Positions 35,678 to 42,238 of a stretch of 64,000 bases of DNA are shown one piece after another. The first letter of the stretch is position 1. The number at the start of each line of letters is the position of its first letter. A program made the translations under genes and the position numbers. The stretch is from positions 682,001-746,000 of the forward strand of contig JAXMGT010000002.1 of assembly GCA_046347155.1 (NCBI GenBank), read 5' to 3'. The notes beneath the pieces are model-generated. The model was not told the DNA's origin. It was given only the letters and a program-made list of their open reading frames with translations, and searched no databases. This stretch comes from RPQJ01 sp046347155. GTDB lineage: Bacteria; Pseudomonadota; Gammaproteobacteria; Steroidobacterales; Steroidobacteraceae.

Positions 35678-36457
35678 CTACTTCTCGTCGTCCTCGTCCT
35701 CATCGTCGTCGTCATCCTCGTCATCGTCGTCCGCCAGCGCGGCGACGCGCGAAGTGCGCAGCTCGAGCGGGGCCGGGCTCACCGGCTGCGTGGACATCAT
35801 CGCGGCCTTGCCCTTCAGGCGCGGGCGCACGCCGAACACGACCATCGTCTTGCCGCGCGCGGTGAGGAGGCCCTGCTCCTCGAGCACCTTGAGCACGCGG
35901 CCCGCCATCTCGCGCGAGCAGCCGACCAGGCGCGACAGTTCCTGCCGGCTCACCTTGATCTGCGTGCCTTCCGGGTGCGTCATCGCGTCCGGCTCGTTGC
36001 AGAGGTCCATGATCGCGTGGGCGACGCGGCCCGTGACGTCGACGAACGCGAGGTCGCCGAGCTTCTTGTTCGTGCGGTCGAGCCGGCTCGCGAGCTGGGT
36101 GGCCAGCTCGAACAGCAGCGTCGGGCTCTCGGCGGCGATCTGCCGGAAGCGCGGGTAGGTCATCTCGGCGAGTTCGCACTGCGAACGCGTGCGCACCCAG
36201 GCGCTGCGCTGCGGCTGCTCGTTGAAGAGGCCCATCTCGCCGAAGAACTGGCCCTTGTTCAGGTAGGCCAGCACCATCTCGTTGCCTTCCTCGTCCTCGA
36301 TCAGGACCTCGACCGAGCCCTTGATCACGTAGTAGAGGACGTCGGGGACGTCGCCGGCGTGGATCAGCACGGTCTTCGAGGGCACCGTGCGGATACGGCA
36401 ATAGCTCAGGAAGCGGTTGATCGCGGGTATTTCGCTCAACGGTCTGCCCGTCTCCAT
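35678..36457 (-). CDS. crp: Crp/Vfr-type regulator with a poly-acidic C-terminal tail
   Basis: Cyclic-nucleotide-binding transcription factor. Residues 25-125 are the cNMP domain (FFGEMGLFNEQPQRSAWV, with the Arg-Ser phosphate-binding pair near 84-85), about 110-140 the dimer helix, and 165-205 the winged helix (VSRQELSRLVGCSREMAGRVLKVLEEQGLL, in parts). E. coli Crp and Pseudomonas Vfr end shortly after VVFG; here ~49 residues follow, and the last 17 are Asp and Glu apart from one Lys. The tail is encoded at 35680-35735. Whether it binds cAMP or another nucleotide cannot be judged. Its promoter is at 36493-36522. Confidence 0.93.
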   Translation of the reverse strand: METGRPLSEIPAINRFLSYCRIRTVPSKTVLIHAGDVPDVLYYVIKGSVEVLIEDEEGNEMVLAYLNKGQFFGEMGLFNEQPQRSAWVRTRSQCELAEMTYPRFRQIAAESPTLLFELATQLASRLDRTNKKLGDLAFVDVTGRVAHAIMDLCNEPDAMTHPEGTQIKVSRQELSRLVGCSREMAGRVLKVLEEQGLLTARGKTMVVFGVRPRLKGKAAMMSTQPVSPAPLELRTSRVAALADDDDEDDDDDEDEDDEK

Positions 36458-36492
36458 GCCCTGCCCCGTGTTGTTTATGTCAAACCCACGCG

Positions 36493-36522
36493 ATTTAACA
36501 GCACGATCGCTGCAAACCGCAA
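36493..36522 (-). promoter_or_regulatory. Putative promoter of the crp-like gene
   Basis: Minus strand TTGCGG (36522-36517), an 18-base spacer and TTAAAT (36498-36493), start near 36486, leader about 28 bases. The gap with coq7 is unusually AT-rich for this genome. A TTGACA word closer to the gene lacks a matching -10. Confidence 0.4.
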
Positions 36523-36526
36523 GTTT

Positions 36527-37180
36527 TCAGACCCGGTAGGCCGTGCGGGTCATGATCCGGGCGGTCGCGCGCATCAGGTCCTGGATCGGGCGCGGCAGTT
36601 CGCGGCCGCCCGCGGCGCGCGCGTCGGCGCCGTGGCGGGCCTCGTCATCCTGCATCTGGGCGACGATCCGGCGCGAGCGTTCGTCGTCGGTCGGCAGGCC
36701 TTTTTCGTGCAAATGCGTCTCGAGATGCTCGATCACCTGGCGCTCGGTCTCGGAGACGAACCCGAGGCTCGTGCGGTCGCCCGCGAGCCCCGTGACCGCG
36801 CCGATCGCGAACGCGCCCGCGTACCAGACCGGCGCGAGCAGGCTCGTGTGGCTGTCGAGTTCGCGGACCCGTGCCTCGCACCAGGCGAGGTGGTCCGTCT
36901 CGTCCTGGGCGGCGGCGAGCAGCCCGGCGCGGACCTCGGGGTCGCGGGCCGTGAGCGCCTGGCCGTGGTAGAGCGCCTGCGCGGCGATCTCCCCGGCGTG
37001 GTTCACCCGCATCAGGCCGGCCGCGTGGCGGCGGGCGGCCGCCTCGGTCACCGTCTCGGGGGCCGACCCGGCCGGGTTCGGCCGGGCCGCGACGTTCGCG
37101 GCCGCGATCGTGCGCAGCGCGCGGTCGAATTCCCGGATCAGGGCGTCGGCGAGGGTGGGGGCGCGGTCGGTCGGGGCCAT
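36527..37180 (-). CDS. coq7: Coq7/UbiF-type 2-polyprenyl-3-methyl-6-methoxy-1,4-benzoquinone hydroxylase
   Basis: Di-iron hydroxylase for the penultimate step of ubiquinone synthesis, the non-flavin alternative to UbiF. 217 residues. Metal ligands lie in the two repeats: VNHAGEIAAQALYHG with the later ETDHLAWCE, and ETERQVIEHLETHLHEKG with DDEARHG. ATG 37180. Its -10 (CATAAT/AATAAT) lies at 37212-37204. Another route of ubiquinone synthesis genes, ubiH-ubiI, is at the right end of the window. Confidence 0.95.
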   Translation of the reverse strand: MAPTDRAPTLADALIREFDRALRTIAAANVAARPNPAGSAPETVTEAAARRHAAGLMRVNHAGEIAAQALYHGQALTARDPEVRAGLLAAAQDETDHLAWCEARVRELDSHTSLLAPVWYAGAFAIGAVTGLAGDRTSLGFVSETERQVIEHLETHLHEKGLPTDDERSRRIVAQMQDDEARHGADARAAGGRELPRPIQDLMRATARIMTRTAYRV

Positions 37181-37203
37181 GGTCGGTACTCGGGTCCGGA
37201 CGC

Positions 37204-37212
37204 ATTATTATG
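37204..37212 (-). promoter_or_regulatory. Putative -10 of coq7
   Basis: Minus strand CATAATAAT (37212-37204), an AT island within sequence of about 80 percent GC. The start would lie near 37198, leaving a leader of about 18 bases. No convincing -35 because the upstream side is a GGCC-rich block. Confidence 0.4.
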
Positions 37213-37213
37213 A

Positions 37214-37318
37214 GGGCCGGCGGCCCCGGACGGGGCCTGCTCAGGCCGGCCGGGCCCTAGGCCCCGGCGGGCCTCCCGGCGGGGCCGGGCCGGGCCCCAT
37301 CGAGGCCCATCCCGGGCT
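37214..37318. repeat. GGCC-rich palindromic block between coq7 and rplM
   Basis: About 100 bases composed almost wholly of GGGCC, GGCCC, CCGGC and CGGGC words, able to fold into many alternative strong hairpins on either strand. No open frame. It separates the divergent coq7 and rplM promoters and may insulate them. Composition is seen directly; function is a guess. Confidence 0.4.
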
Positions 37319-37347
37319 TTGCATTGGGCGCCGCCATAAAGTAGACT
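37319..37347 (+). promoter_or_regulatory. Promoter of rplM-rpsI
   Basis: TTGCAT (37319-37324), a 17-base spacer and TAGACT (37342-37347). The start near 37354 gives a 37-base leader ending in AAGGAG eight bases before the rplM ATG. Ribosomal protein L13 leaders are autoregulated in several bacteria, but no specific fold is claimed here. Confidence 0.5.
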
Positions 37348-37390
37348 TCGCGGCTCTTTGCAGGATACAGGTTCCCAAGGAGCCTCCCCG

Positions 37391-37819
37391 ATGGGCACTC
37401 ATTTCGCACGCAACGAGACGGTGCGGCGCGACTGGTACGTGGTGGACGCGAGCGGCAAGACGCTCGGCCGCCTCGCCACGCAGCTCGCCATGCATCTTCG
37501 CGGCAAGCACAAGGCCGAGTACACGCCTCACGTGGACACCGGCGACCACATCATCGTCCTCAATGCCGAGAAGGTCCGCGTCACCGGCGACAAGCTGCGC
37601 GACAAGACCTACTACTGGCACACCGGCGCGATCGGCGGCATCAAGAGCACCTCGCTCGAGAAGCTGCTCGCCGAGCACCCGGAGCGCGTGATCGAGTTCG
37701 CGGTCAAGGGCATGCTCCCGAAGAACCCGCTCGGCCGCGCGATGTTCAAGAAGCTGCACGTGTTCCCGGGTGGCAAGCACCCGCACGCCGCGCAGCAGCC
37801 CAAGCCGCTCGAACTCTGA
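37391..37819 (+). CDS. rplM: 50S ribosomal protein L13
   Basis: Early-assembly large-subunit protein, 142 residues. Typical L13 segments: RDWYVVDASGKTLGRLAT, HIIVLNAEKVRVTGDK, GMLPKNPLGRAMFKKLHVF. ATG 37391 is preceded by AAGGAG at eight bases. Nineteen bases separate it from rpsI; the pair is a near-universal operon. Confidence 0.98.
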   Translation: MGTHFARNETVRRDWYVVDASGKTLGRLATQLAMHLRGKHKAEYTPHVDTGDHIIVLNAEKVRVTGDKLRDKTYYWHTGAIGGIKSTSLEKLLAEHPERVIEFAVKGMLPKNPLGRAMFKKLHVFPGGKHPHAAQQPKPLEL

Positions 37820-37838
37820 CCCAGGCAAGGTTTCGAAG

Positions 37839-38231
37839 ATGCCCGCCAGCACCAACTACGGCACCGGCCGCCGCAAGACCTCCACGGCCCGCGTGCACCT
37901 GCGTCCCGGTTCGGGCCGCATCCGCATCAACGAGCGTTCGCTCGAAGAGTTCTTCGGTCGCCAGACCTCGCGCATGATCGTCATGCAGCCGCTCGAGGCG
38001 GTGCAGATGGTCGAGCGCTTCGACGTCGACGTGAACGTCGACGGCGGCGGCATCACCGGCCAGGCCGGTGCGATCCGCCACGGCATCACCCGCGCGCTGA
38101 TCGAGTTCGACGAGGCGCTGCGCAAGCCGCTGCGCGTCGCCGGCTTCGTCACCCGCGACGCCCGTGAGGTCGAGCGCAAGAAGGTCGGCTTCCGCAAGGC
38201 GCGTCGCGGCACGCAGTTCTCGAAGCGCTAA
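37839..38231 (+). CDS. rpsI: 30S ribosomal protein S9
   Basis: Small-subunit head protein, 130 residues, ending in the conserved basic tail KARRGTQFSKR whose last residues reach the P-site tRNA. Segments YGTGRRKTSTARVHL and GQAGAIRHGITRAL are diagnostic. ATG 37839. tRNA-Gln follows 12 bases after the stop, suggesting possible read-through into the tRNA. Confidence 0.98.
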   Translation: MPASTNYGTGRRKTSTARVHLRPGSGRIRINERSLEEFFGRQTSRMIVMQPLEAVQMVERFDVDVNVDGGGITGQAGAIRHGITRALIEFDEALRKPLRVAGFVTRDAREVERKKVGFRKARRGTQFSKR

Positions 38232-38243
38232 CCCAAAGTTCTT

Positions 38244-38317
38244 TGGGGGATCGTCTAGCGGTAGGACTACGGACTCTGACTCCGTCAACCTAGGTTCGAA
38301 TCCTAGTCCCCCAGCCA
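38244..38317 (+). tRNA. tRNA-Gln (CUG)
   Basis: 74 bases including an encoded CCA. The acceptor stem TGGGGGA (38244-38250) pairs with TCCCCCA (38307-38313), discriminator G then CCA. Anticodon loop CTCTGAC gives anticodon CTG; the T arm holds GGTTCGAATCC. The accessory island starts directly after it. The bases CAGCCACTT at its 3' end recur 21 bases downstream inside the terminator stem. Confidence 0.95.
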
Positions 38318-38331
38318 CTTTTATGTGGAAA

Positions 38332-38376
38332 AACAGCCACTTAGCGCAACCCGCCAAGTGGCTGTTTTCTTTCTAG
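38332..38376. terminator. Bidirectional intrinsic terminator after tRNA-Gln
   Basis: An 11-bp perfect stem, AACAGCCACTT (38332-38342) with AAGTGGCTGTT (38356-38366) and a 13-base loop, followed by TTCTTTCT on the plus strand and by TTTTT on the minus strand. It can end both the rpsI/tRNA transcript and the convergent minus-strand cluster. Confidence 0.85.
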
Positions 38377-38414
38377 GCCCCAATTTGTAGCAAGTTGCGA
38401 GCAGCCGCTTGGTT

Positions 38415-38675
38415 CTAGCGCTTGTACCGATGCGAAACATCGGCGGGGTCCGGGCCGAGCACGTTCGGCTCTGGATACAGCCTTGAGCGATCAGCCCGGT
38501 CCTCGTATGAGGCCGCGATCAGCGCGTCCTGCTGGACGCAGGCCAAAGCTTCCCACTCTTCGCACGGCAGGATGCGGGGAAGGTGCATGACGCCGCCCCT
38601 GCACATACTGCCTTTCGCGTCGCGCAGGCCCGCAAGCTGCTTCTTCTGCGAAGCGGTGACGCGAAGGCGGCGCAT
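38415..38675 (-). CDS. Hypothetical protein, last gene of the minus-strand island cluster
   Basis: 86 residues, no recognised family. N-terminal basic segment MRRLRVTASQKKQLAGLRDAKG, a central CRGGVMHLPRILPCEEWEAL and a charged C-terminus. It starts four bases after the stop of the 108-residue gene, so it is translationally linked. Base composition is lower in GC than the flanking core. Probable mobile-element gene by context. Confidence 0.5.
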   Translation of the reverse strand: MRRLRVTASQKKQLAGLRDAKGSMCRGGVMHLPRILPCEEWEALACVQQDALIAASYEDRADRSRLYPEPNVLGPDPADVSHRYKR

Positions 38676-38679
38676 GTGG

Positions 38680-39006
38680 TCAGTGCCATCCGCTCGGTCG
38701 ACTTGGGCACACCCAACTCCGATGGTGCGGGCTCATCTGGCTGGGAGCGCACAGCCAGTACGGCGGATGTTCAAGCGGCGTGCCCGCCATGAACACGACC
38801 CATGCGCATTCGTACGCTTCGCGGGTCCGAACGCCGGCCCGATAAAGCAGTTCGACAAGCGCCATCGCCCTCAGGCTGCGGGTATGCATCGTGTCACTGA
38901 GCGCAGCATCGAGAAGCCGATGCAGTTCGTCGCTGGGCACAGTGACGAGCAAGCCGTGGTAACGAAAGCTGGTCGGATCGACGCCCTGCGGCGGCCATGT
39001 ACTCAT
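38680..39006 (-). CDS. Hypothetical protein
   Basis: 108 residues, not recognised. A mid-section helix LHRLLDAALSDTMHTRSLRAMALVELL (in parts) could be a helical bundle. Cys, His and Trp are frequent at the C-terminus (YWLCAPSQMSPHHRSWVCP), which might bind metal. ATG 39006 overlaps the stop of the DUF5681-like gene (ATGA), evidence that both are real and expressed together. Confidence 0.55.
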   Translation of the reverse strand: MSTWPPQGVDPTSFRYHGLLVTVPSDELHRLLDAALSDTMHTRSLRAMALVELLYRAGVRTREAYECAWVVFMAGTPLEHPPYWLCAPSQMSPHHRSWVCPSRPSGWH

Positions 39007-39437
39007 GTCTCGACAATGCCTCCGGGAATGTGGGGTTTCGCTGTCCGCAATCGCTTGAGTTCCTCGATCACGGTCTCTACGTCCTTCATTCCAATGAAGG
39101 CGGAGAGCATGTCCATGATTTGCCGCGCGGTATCTGGGTCCAGTTCCCCGCGCGACATAGCAAGCATGATCTGCTTCGCCTGGTCGGCGATGGGGGCGTC
39201 TGGGTTCAAGTCGAACTGAACCCGCTGAGCAGACGGACGCAGCGGCGGTTCCAGTCGCGATAACCACAGGCTCATCGCAGTGGAGTCCGGGCTGTCGGGT
39301 TTCAGCGCTGCCGCCTTGATAGCGACTGCGAGCGCAGATCCATCCTTCTCCAGTTCCTCGCGGAGAAGGGTCTTCTTGTTCTTGGTTCCCGCTCTGCGTC
39401 CAGCCGGGTTGCCGCTTTGACCTTTGACGAATGCCAT
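39003..39437 (-). CDS. DUF5681-like mobile-element protein
   Basis: 144 residues from ATG 39437. The opening MAFVKGQSGNPAGRRAGTKN is the signature of the DUF5681 family, found mostly in prophages and other mobile elements and often near terminase or replication genes. The rest is helical (ADQAKQIMLAMSRGELD, TARQIMDMLSAFIGMKDVE). No function is established. A TTG at 39452 could add five residues. Confidence 0.7.
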   Translation of the reverse strand: MAFVKGQSGNPAGRRAGTKNKKTLLREELEKDGSALAVAIKAAALKPDSPDSTAMSLWLSRLEPPLRPSAQRVQFDLNPDAPIADQAKQIMLAMSRGELDPDTARQIMDMLSAFIGMKDVETVIEELKRLRTAKPHIPGGIVET

Positions 39438-39470
39438 GATTGTTGTTTGCAACGGATCAACAGCGCCCGA

Positions 39471-40361
39471 TCAGCCTAAGCCACGGGCACGGAAATCCAG
39501 CGCCTTCATTGCGTCGTCGTTGGCGTTCTTGTAACGGAAGGCGTCTTGGAACGTCCCGCCCATTGCCTTCTCGGCCTGGGCATAGGCAATCGGCCCGGCG
39601 CGTTCCAGCACCCCGATAACCTTTCGGATGAGAGCCAACTTGCGCGCTGCCTCTGGCGCAGTAGCCTCCCGGTACAAACGGGTGAAATGCTGCGTCATCG
39701 TTGGCGCGAGGCCGCTCAAGTAACCCGGAGCACCAAGAATGCTCTGGAGCGTCTTCACGTCGCGCGCCTGCATCGCCTCCGCGATGAACTTGCCGCGCTG
39801 CTCGTCGGACAGGCCTTTCACGTGCGCGCGAATCTCAGCCGCCAGCGGACCGACAGCACTCGCCTCTAGCGGCGTGGAAAGCGACTCGTCAATCGAGTCT
39901 GCGAGCTTGACGTAATACTGCTGCGCTTTGTCGATTGCGCCGTGCCACTGGTCGCGCGTCTTTGCGGCAAACTGTGAGACGAGAATAAGGCGGCTGGCTT
40001 CCGTGAACGCCTGATTCTTAGCAGCCTTCTGACGAGCCGTATCGATCTCGCGGAGACCGATGTTCGCACTGGACAGCGCGTTCACCGCAAGACCGAAGTC
40101 ACCTTTGAACTCCTCGTATCCTTCAATGCAGGTGACGTTCCGTTCGTCCAACGCGGGCGAGGGAGAGAAGGGCGCTTCTGTGACAGTGCCGTTAACGACC
40201 TTTTGTCCGGGCGCTGGATAACGACCAGGCTGATACACGCGATCATCAATCGCCGCGGGCGGCGTGTCTGCGGTGCGGCGCGAACTCGTCGCGGCGGCCC
40301 CCGCAAGCTGAGCCGTGGTCAGATGTGCGGAATCGTCAGCGCGGCTATCAGGACTGGCCAT
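39471..40361 (-). CDS. Hypothetical helical protein, first gene of the island cluster
   Basis: 296 residues from ATG 40361, with GGAG upstream (AGAAGATCAC spacer). No family recognised. The N-terminal ~70 residues are Ala/Thr/Pro-rich and probably disordered; the remainder is helical (SSANIGLREIDTARQKAAKN, ESLSTPLEASAVGPLAAEIR). No TM or signal peptide. It precedes the DUF5681-like gene by 33 bases. Codon use is less GC-biased than in flanking core genes, consistent with transfer. Confidence 0.55.
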   Translation of the reverse strand: MASPDSRADDSAHLTTAQLAGAAATSSRRTADTPPAAIDDRVYQPGRYPAPGQKVVNGTVTEAPFSPSPALDERNVTCIEGYEEFKGDFGLAVNALSSANIGLREIDTARQKAAKNQAFTEASRLILVSQFAAKTRDQWHGAIDKAQQYYVKLADSIDESLSTPLEASAVGPLAAEIRAHVKGLSDEQRGKFIAEAMQARDVKTLQSILGAPGYLSGLAPTMTQHFTRLYREATAPEAARKLALIRKVIGVLERAGPIAYAQAEKAMGGTFQDAFRYKNANDDAMKALDFRARGLG

Positions 40362-40641
40362 GTGATCTTCTCCGGGTCGGTTGCTTGAAGTGCGTAACAA
40401 GCTGCTCGCACGTTGCTAAAAGCGGTATCGCACAACATGCAAAACGTCACCAAATTCCACTTATGCCGTAGCCAGTTACGTGCGCCTGTGCGTCGGAGTG
40501 CGGGTCAGTTAGCTTTGATTGCGGAGTGCGCGGCACGCATTGCCGCGCGCTTTGCAGCGAGCGTGCACTGGGGGAGTGTCGTTGGTAGGGGGTTGCGCGT
40601 GCGAAGCGTGCCCCGCGTTATACGCAACGGCACGCGGAAAC
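40362..40641. other. Gene-free stretch of the island
   Basis: About 280 bases with no convincing gene. It contains an 8-bp hairpin, GCGCGGCA (40528-40535) with TGCCGCGC (40541-40548), and several GTTA/GTTG words that do not form a complete attC. It presumably includes the promoter of the minus-strand cluster near 40400-40440 (a TTGTGC word is visible), but no confident -10 was found. Confidence 0.3.
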
Positions 40642-40670
40642 AAAAACGCCCCGAGGTCCGGGGCGTTTTT
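40642..40670 (-). terminator. Intrinsic terminator after the 110-residue gene
   Basis: AAAAACGCCCC (40642-40652), 7-base loop, GGGGCGTTTTT (40660-40670). A strong stem with T tracts on both strands, 21 bases beyond the stop of the minus-strand gene at 40692. It would also stop any plus-strand transcript. Confidence 0.85.
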
Positions 40671-40691
40671 GCTGGTACGGCGTGAGTACCG

Positions 40692-41024
40692 TTAGGCGGT
40701 GAGACCGTGATAGGTCTTGTGACGCTGGCGCTGCGTCCTGATGGTCGCGTCCGCCATCTTGTCGCCCGCAAGCTCGCGCACGGCCTCGAGAGTGATCTTC
40801 TTGTCCTGCGCCAGTAGTTTGTCGATCGCGTCCCAGACTGCGCGGCAGGATGTGCCTTCCGCGGGCTGGGTCACGCCGTTTCTGCTGATGCGCTTTGGTA
40901 CCGGTGTCGTCGCGAGCGCGGCGGGTTCCGGGATGACCACGGCCTGCTTGACCGCCTTGGTGGGTTTGGCAGAGGGGTTCTTCGCGGCAGGCTTGGAGGC
41001 GGGCTTCTTGGCTTTCGTTGTCAT
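40692..41024 (-). CDS. Small protein with Lys/Ala/Pro-rich N-terminus, regulator-like
   Basis: 110 residues from ATG 41024. Residues 1-40 are Lys, Ala, Pro and Thr-rich. Residues about 55-110 (GTSCRAVWDAIDKLLAQDKK, then ITLEAVRELAGDKMADATIRTQRQRHKTYHG in parts) look like a compact helical DNA- or RNA-binding domain known from mobile elements. Function unknown. The start codon directly abuts a 54-base hairpin that contains the AGGAG ribosome binding site (41025-41078), so translation is probably controlled. Terminated at 40642-40670. Confidence 0.65.
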   Translation of the reverse strand: MTTKAKKPASKPAAKNPSAKPTKAVKQAVVIPEPAALATTPVPKRISRNGVTQPAEGTSCRAVWDAIDKLLAQDKKITLEAVRELAGDKMADATIRTQRQRHKTYHGLTA

Positions 41025-41078
41025 GTTGATGCTCCTGAGGTTGGTAACCACAGCGGCTACCGTGGAGGCAGCATCAAC
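41025..41078 (-). promoter_or_regulatory. Nested hairpin enclosing the ribosome binding site
   Basis: Outer arms GTTGATGCT (41025-41033) and AGCATCAAC (41070-41078) are perfect complements; inner arms GGTAACC (41043-41049) and GGCTACC (41055-41061) pair with one mismatch; CCT/AGG add further pairs between. On the minus-strand mRNA the AGGAG at 41036-41032 lies in the 3' arm opposite CCUCC-type bases, and AUG follows the last paired base. It could act as an RNA switch or as a dyad operator. Confidence 0.6.
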
Positions 41079-41156
41079 TAGACCCGGGTACGCGTCTCCG
41101 GCTGATCCGGGATCAAGGGCGCAAAATCAGAAACTGCCGCCAGACGGAAAATAGCG

Positions 41157-41183
41157 CGCGACCCGCGTAGCGGCGGGGTCGCG
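41157..41183 (-). terminator. Intrinsic terminator after the nuclease-like gene
   Basis: Minus strand: CGCGACCCCGC, short loop, GCGGGTCGCG (41183-41157) then CGCTATTTT. The stem is about ten pairs with one bulge and sits 14 bases beyond the stop of the gene at 41197. Confidence 0.6.
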
Positions 41184-41196
41184 ATCGGAAGGATCG

Positions 41197-41946
41197 TCAA
41201 AGCACTGGAGTATCCTTAGCCAATACGATTGTGGCCTCCTTCAGTCGCTTCCGAGTCTTCTCGACCCACTCGGCGACGATCGCCGGTAGGCGAGACTCGA
41301 CCTCGCTGCCGAACAAGACTTCATCGACGTACCCCATATGTAGCATGTCGACGATTCGGCATAGGTAGGCGCGACCGCAAGTCCACCAAGTGTAGTGGGC
41401 GTCGATGATGAGCAGATGGTCTACCTCTACGCCGGTTTCCGTTCGCATTTCCTCAAGTTCCATGCCGTCCAAAAGAGTTTCATAGACGCCATCGGCCACT
41501 CGGCTTCCAAAAGTTGTCGTGTAGTAATACTCCTTGATCTCCCAGACCGCGACCGGGTTAACTGCTGAAGGGAACGCTCCGTCGACTCGCCGGGCGAGCG
41601 TGCGCAGCGGCTTTCCGTCCCGGGTGACCGTGGTCAACTCACGAGGATCGTGGTCGAAATCAATGCCTTCGGAGTTCGCCTCTATCAGCATGTTCACCAT
41701 GGCAGTTAGATAGGCGACCTGCTTCTTGGCGCCTTTTTGCTTGTTCATGGTAACGGGCAGTTTGTACGCCTGCTTGCCGAGAATTTTCTCGTACAATGCT
41801 CTCGCGGCGGTAGCGTCCATAAGCTGATGCTGAACAGTGTTATTCAGCAAATCGGCCCGAAATTGGAAGTACGCAATCAGTCCCGTTGCGTAATCTGTAG
41901 TGACCTGCGGTTGATTCTTGTGACCACTTTTTCGGTGAGTTCCCAT
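41197..41946 (-). CDS. Orphan PD-(D/E)XK-like protein, 5' end replaced by IS sequence
   Basis: The present frame gives 249 residues from ATG 41946, but residues 1-15 are encoded by the end of the adjacent IS407-type element, so the native N-terminus is lost. The core RVDGAFPSAVNPVAVWEIKEYYYTTTF (in parts) contains D-x(12)-E-I-K, the arrangement of the PD-(D/E)XK nuclease active site, followed by helical segments. No family recognised with certainty and no methyltransferase lies nearby. Restriction- or defence-type nuclease is an inference. AT-richer than the core genome. It may be a pseudogene. Confidence 0.55.
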   Translation of the reverse strand: MGTHRKSGHKNQPQVTTDYATGLIAYFQFRADLLNNTVQHQLMDATAARALYEKILGKQAYKLPVTMNKQKGAKKQVAYLTAMVNMLIEANSEGIDFDHDPRELTTVTRDGKPLRTLARRVDGAFPSAVNPVAVWEIKEYYYTTTFGSRVADGVYETLLDGMELEEMRTETGVEVDHLLIIDAHYTWWTCGRAYLCRIVDMLHMGYVDEVLFGSEVESRLPAIVAEWVEKTRKRLKEATIVLAKDTPVL

Positions 41947-41974
41947 GGTAACGTTTTCCCTGGAGAACTCAGCA

Positions 41975-42238
41975 ATGAAGAAGCGATTCACCGAAGAGCA
42001 GATCATCGGCATCCTGCGGGAAGCTGAAGCGCCCAATGCCCAGATCCGCACCGTCGTCCGGCGTCACAACATCACCGAGACGACGTTCTTCCGCTGGCGC
42101 AACAAGTACGGCGGCATGGACGTGTCGGACGCGCGGCGCCTCAAGGTGCTCGAGGCCGAGAACACCAAGCTCAAGAAGATCGTCGCCGAACAGCTGCTCG
42201 CGATCGACTCCCTGAAGGAGTTCTCGCGGGGAAAATGA
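41975..42238 (+). CDS. IS407-type transposase OrfA
   Basis: 87 residues. MKKRFTEEQIIGILREAEAP opens a HTH_8/IS3-type helix-turn-helix (residues 5-55, ITETTFFRWRNKYGGMDVSD), then a leucine-zipper-like segment (RLKVLEAENTKLKKIVAEQLL). It binds the IS ends. ATG 41975 follows GGAG. The stop overlaps OrfB by ATGA (42235-42238), with GGGGAAAA just before it where a -1 frameshift may also occur. Confidence 0.9.
   Translation: MKKRFTEEQIIGILREAEAPNAQIRTVVRRHNITETTFFRWRNKYGGMDVSDARRLKVLEAENTKLKKIVAEQLLAIDSLKEFSRGK

Noticed and set aside
36458..36526. Crp autoregulatory binding site upstream of the crp-like gene
   Set aside because: TGTTTATGTCAAAC resembles half of a TGTGA-N6-TCACA site, but the second half does not match.
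40362..40641. attC-like site on the minus strand
   Set aside because: It has a small hairpin and GTTA words but no paired RYYYAAC/GTTRRRY cores with complementary ends.
40413..40685. Plus-strand ORF across the gene-free stretch
   Set aside because: It reads through a strong intrinsic terminator (40642-40670), lacks a ribosome binding site, and has no protein-like pattern.
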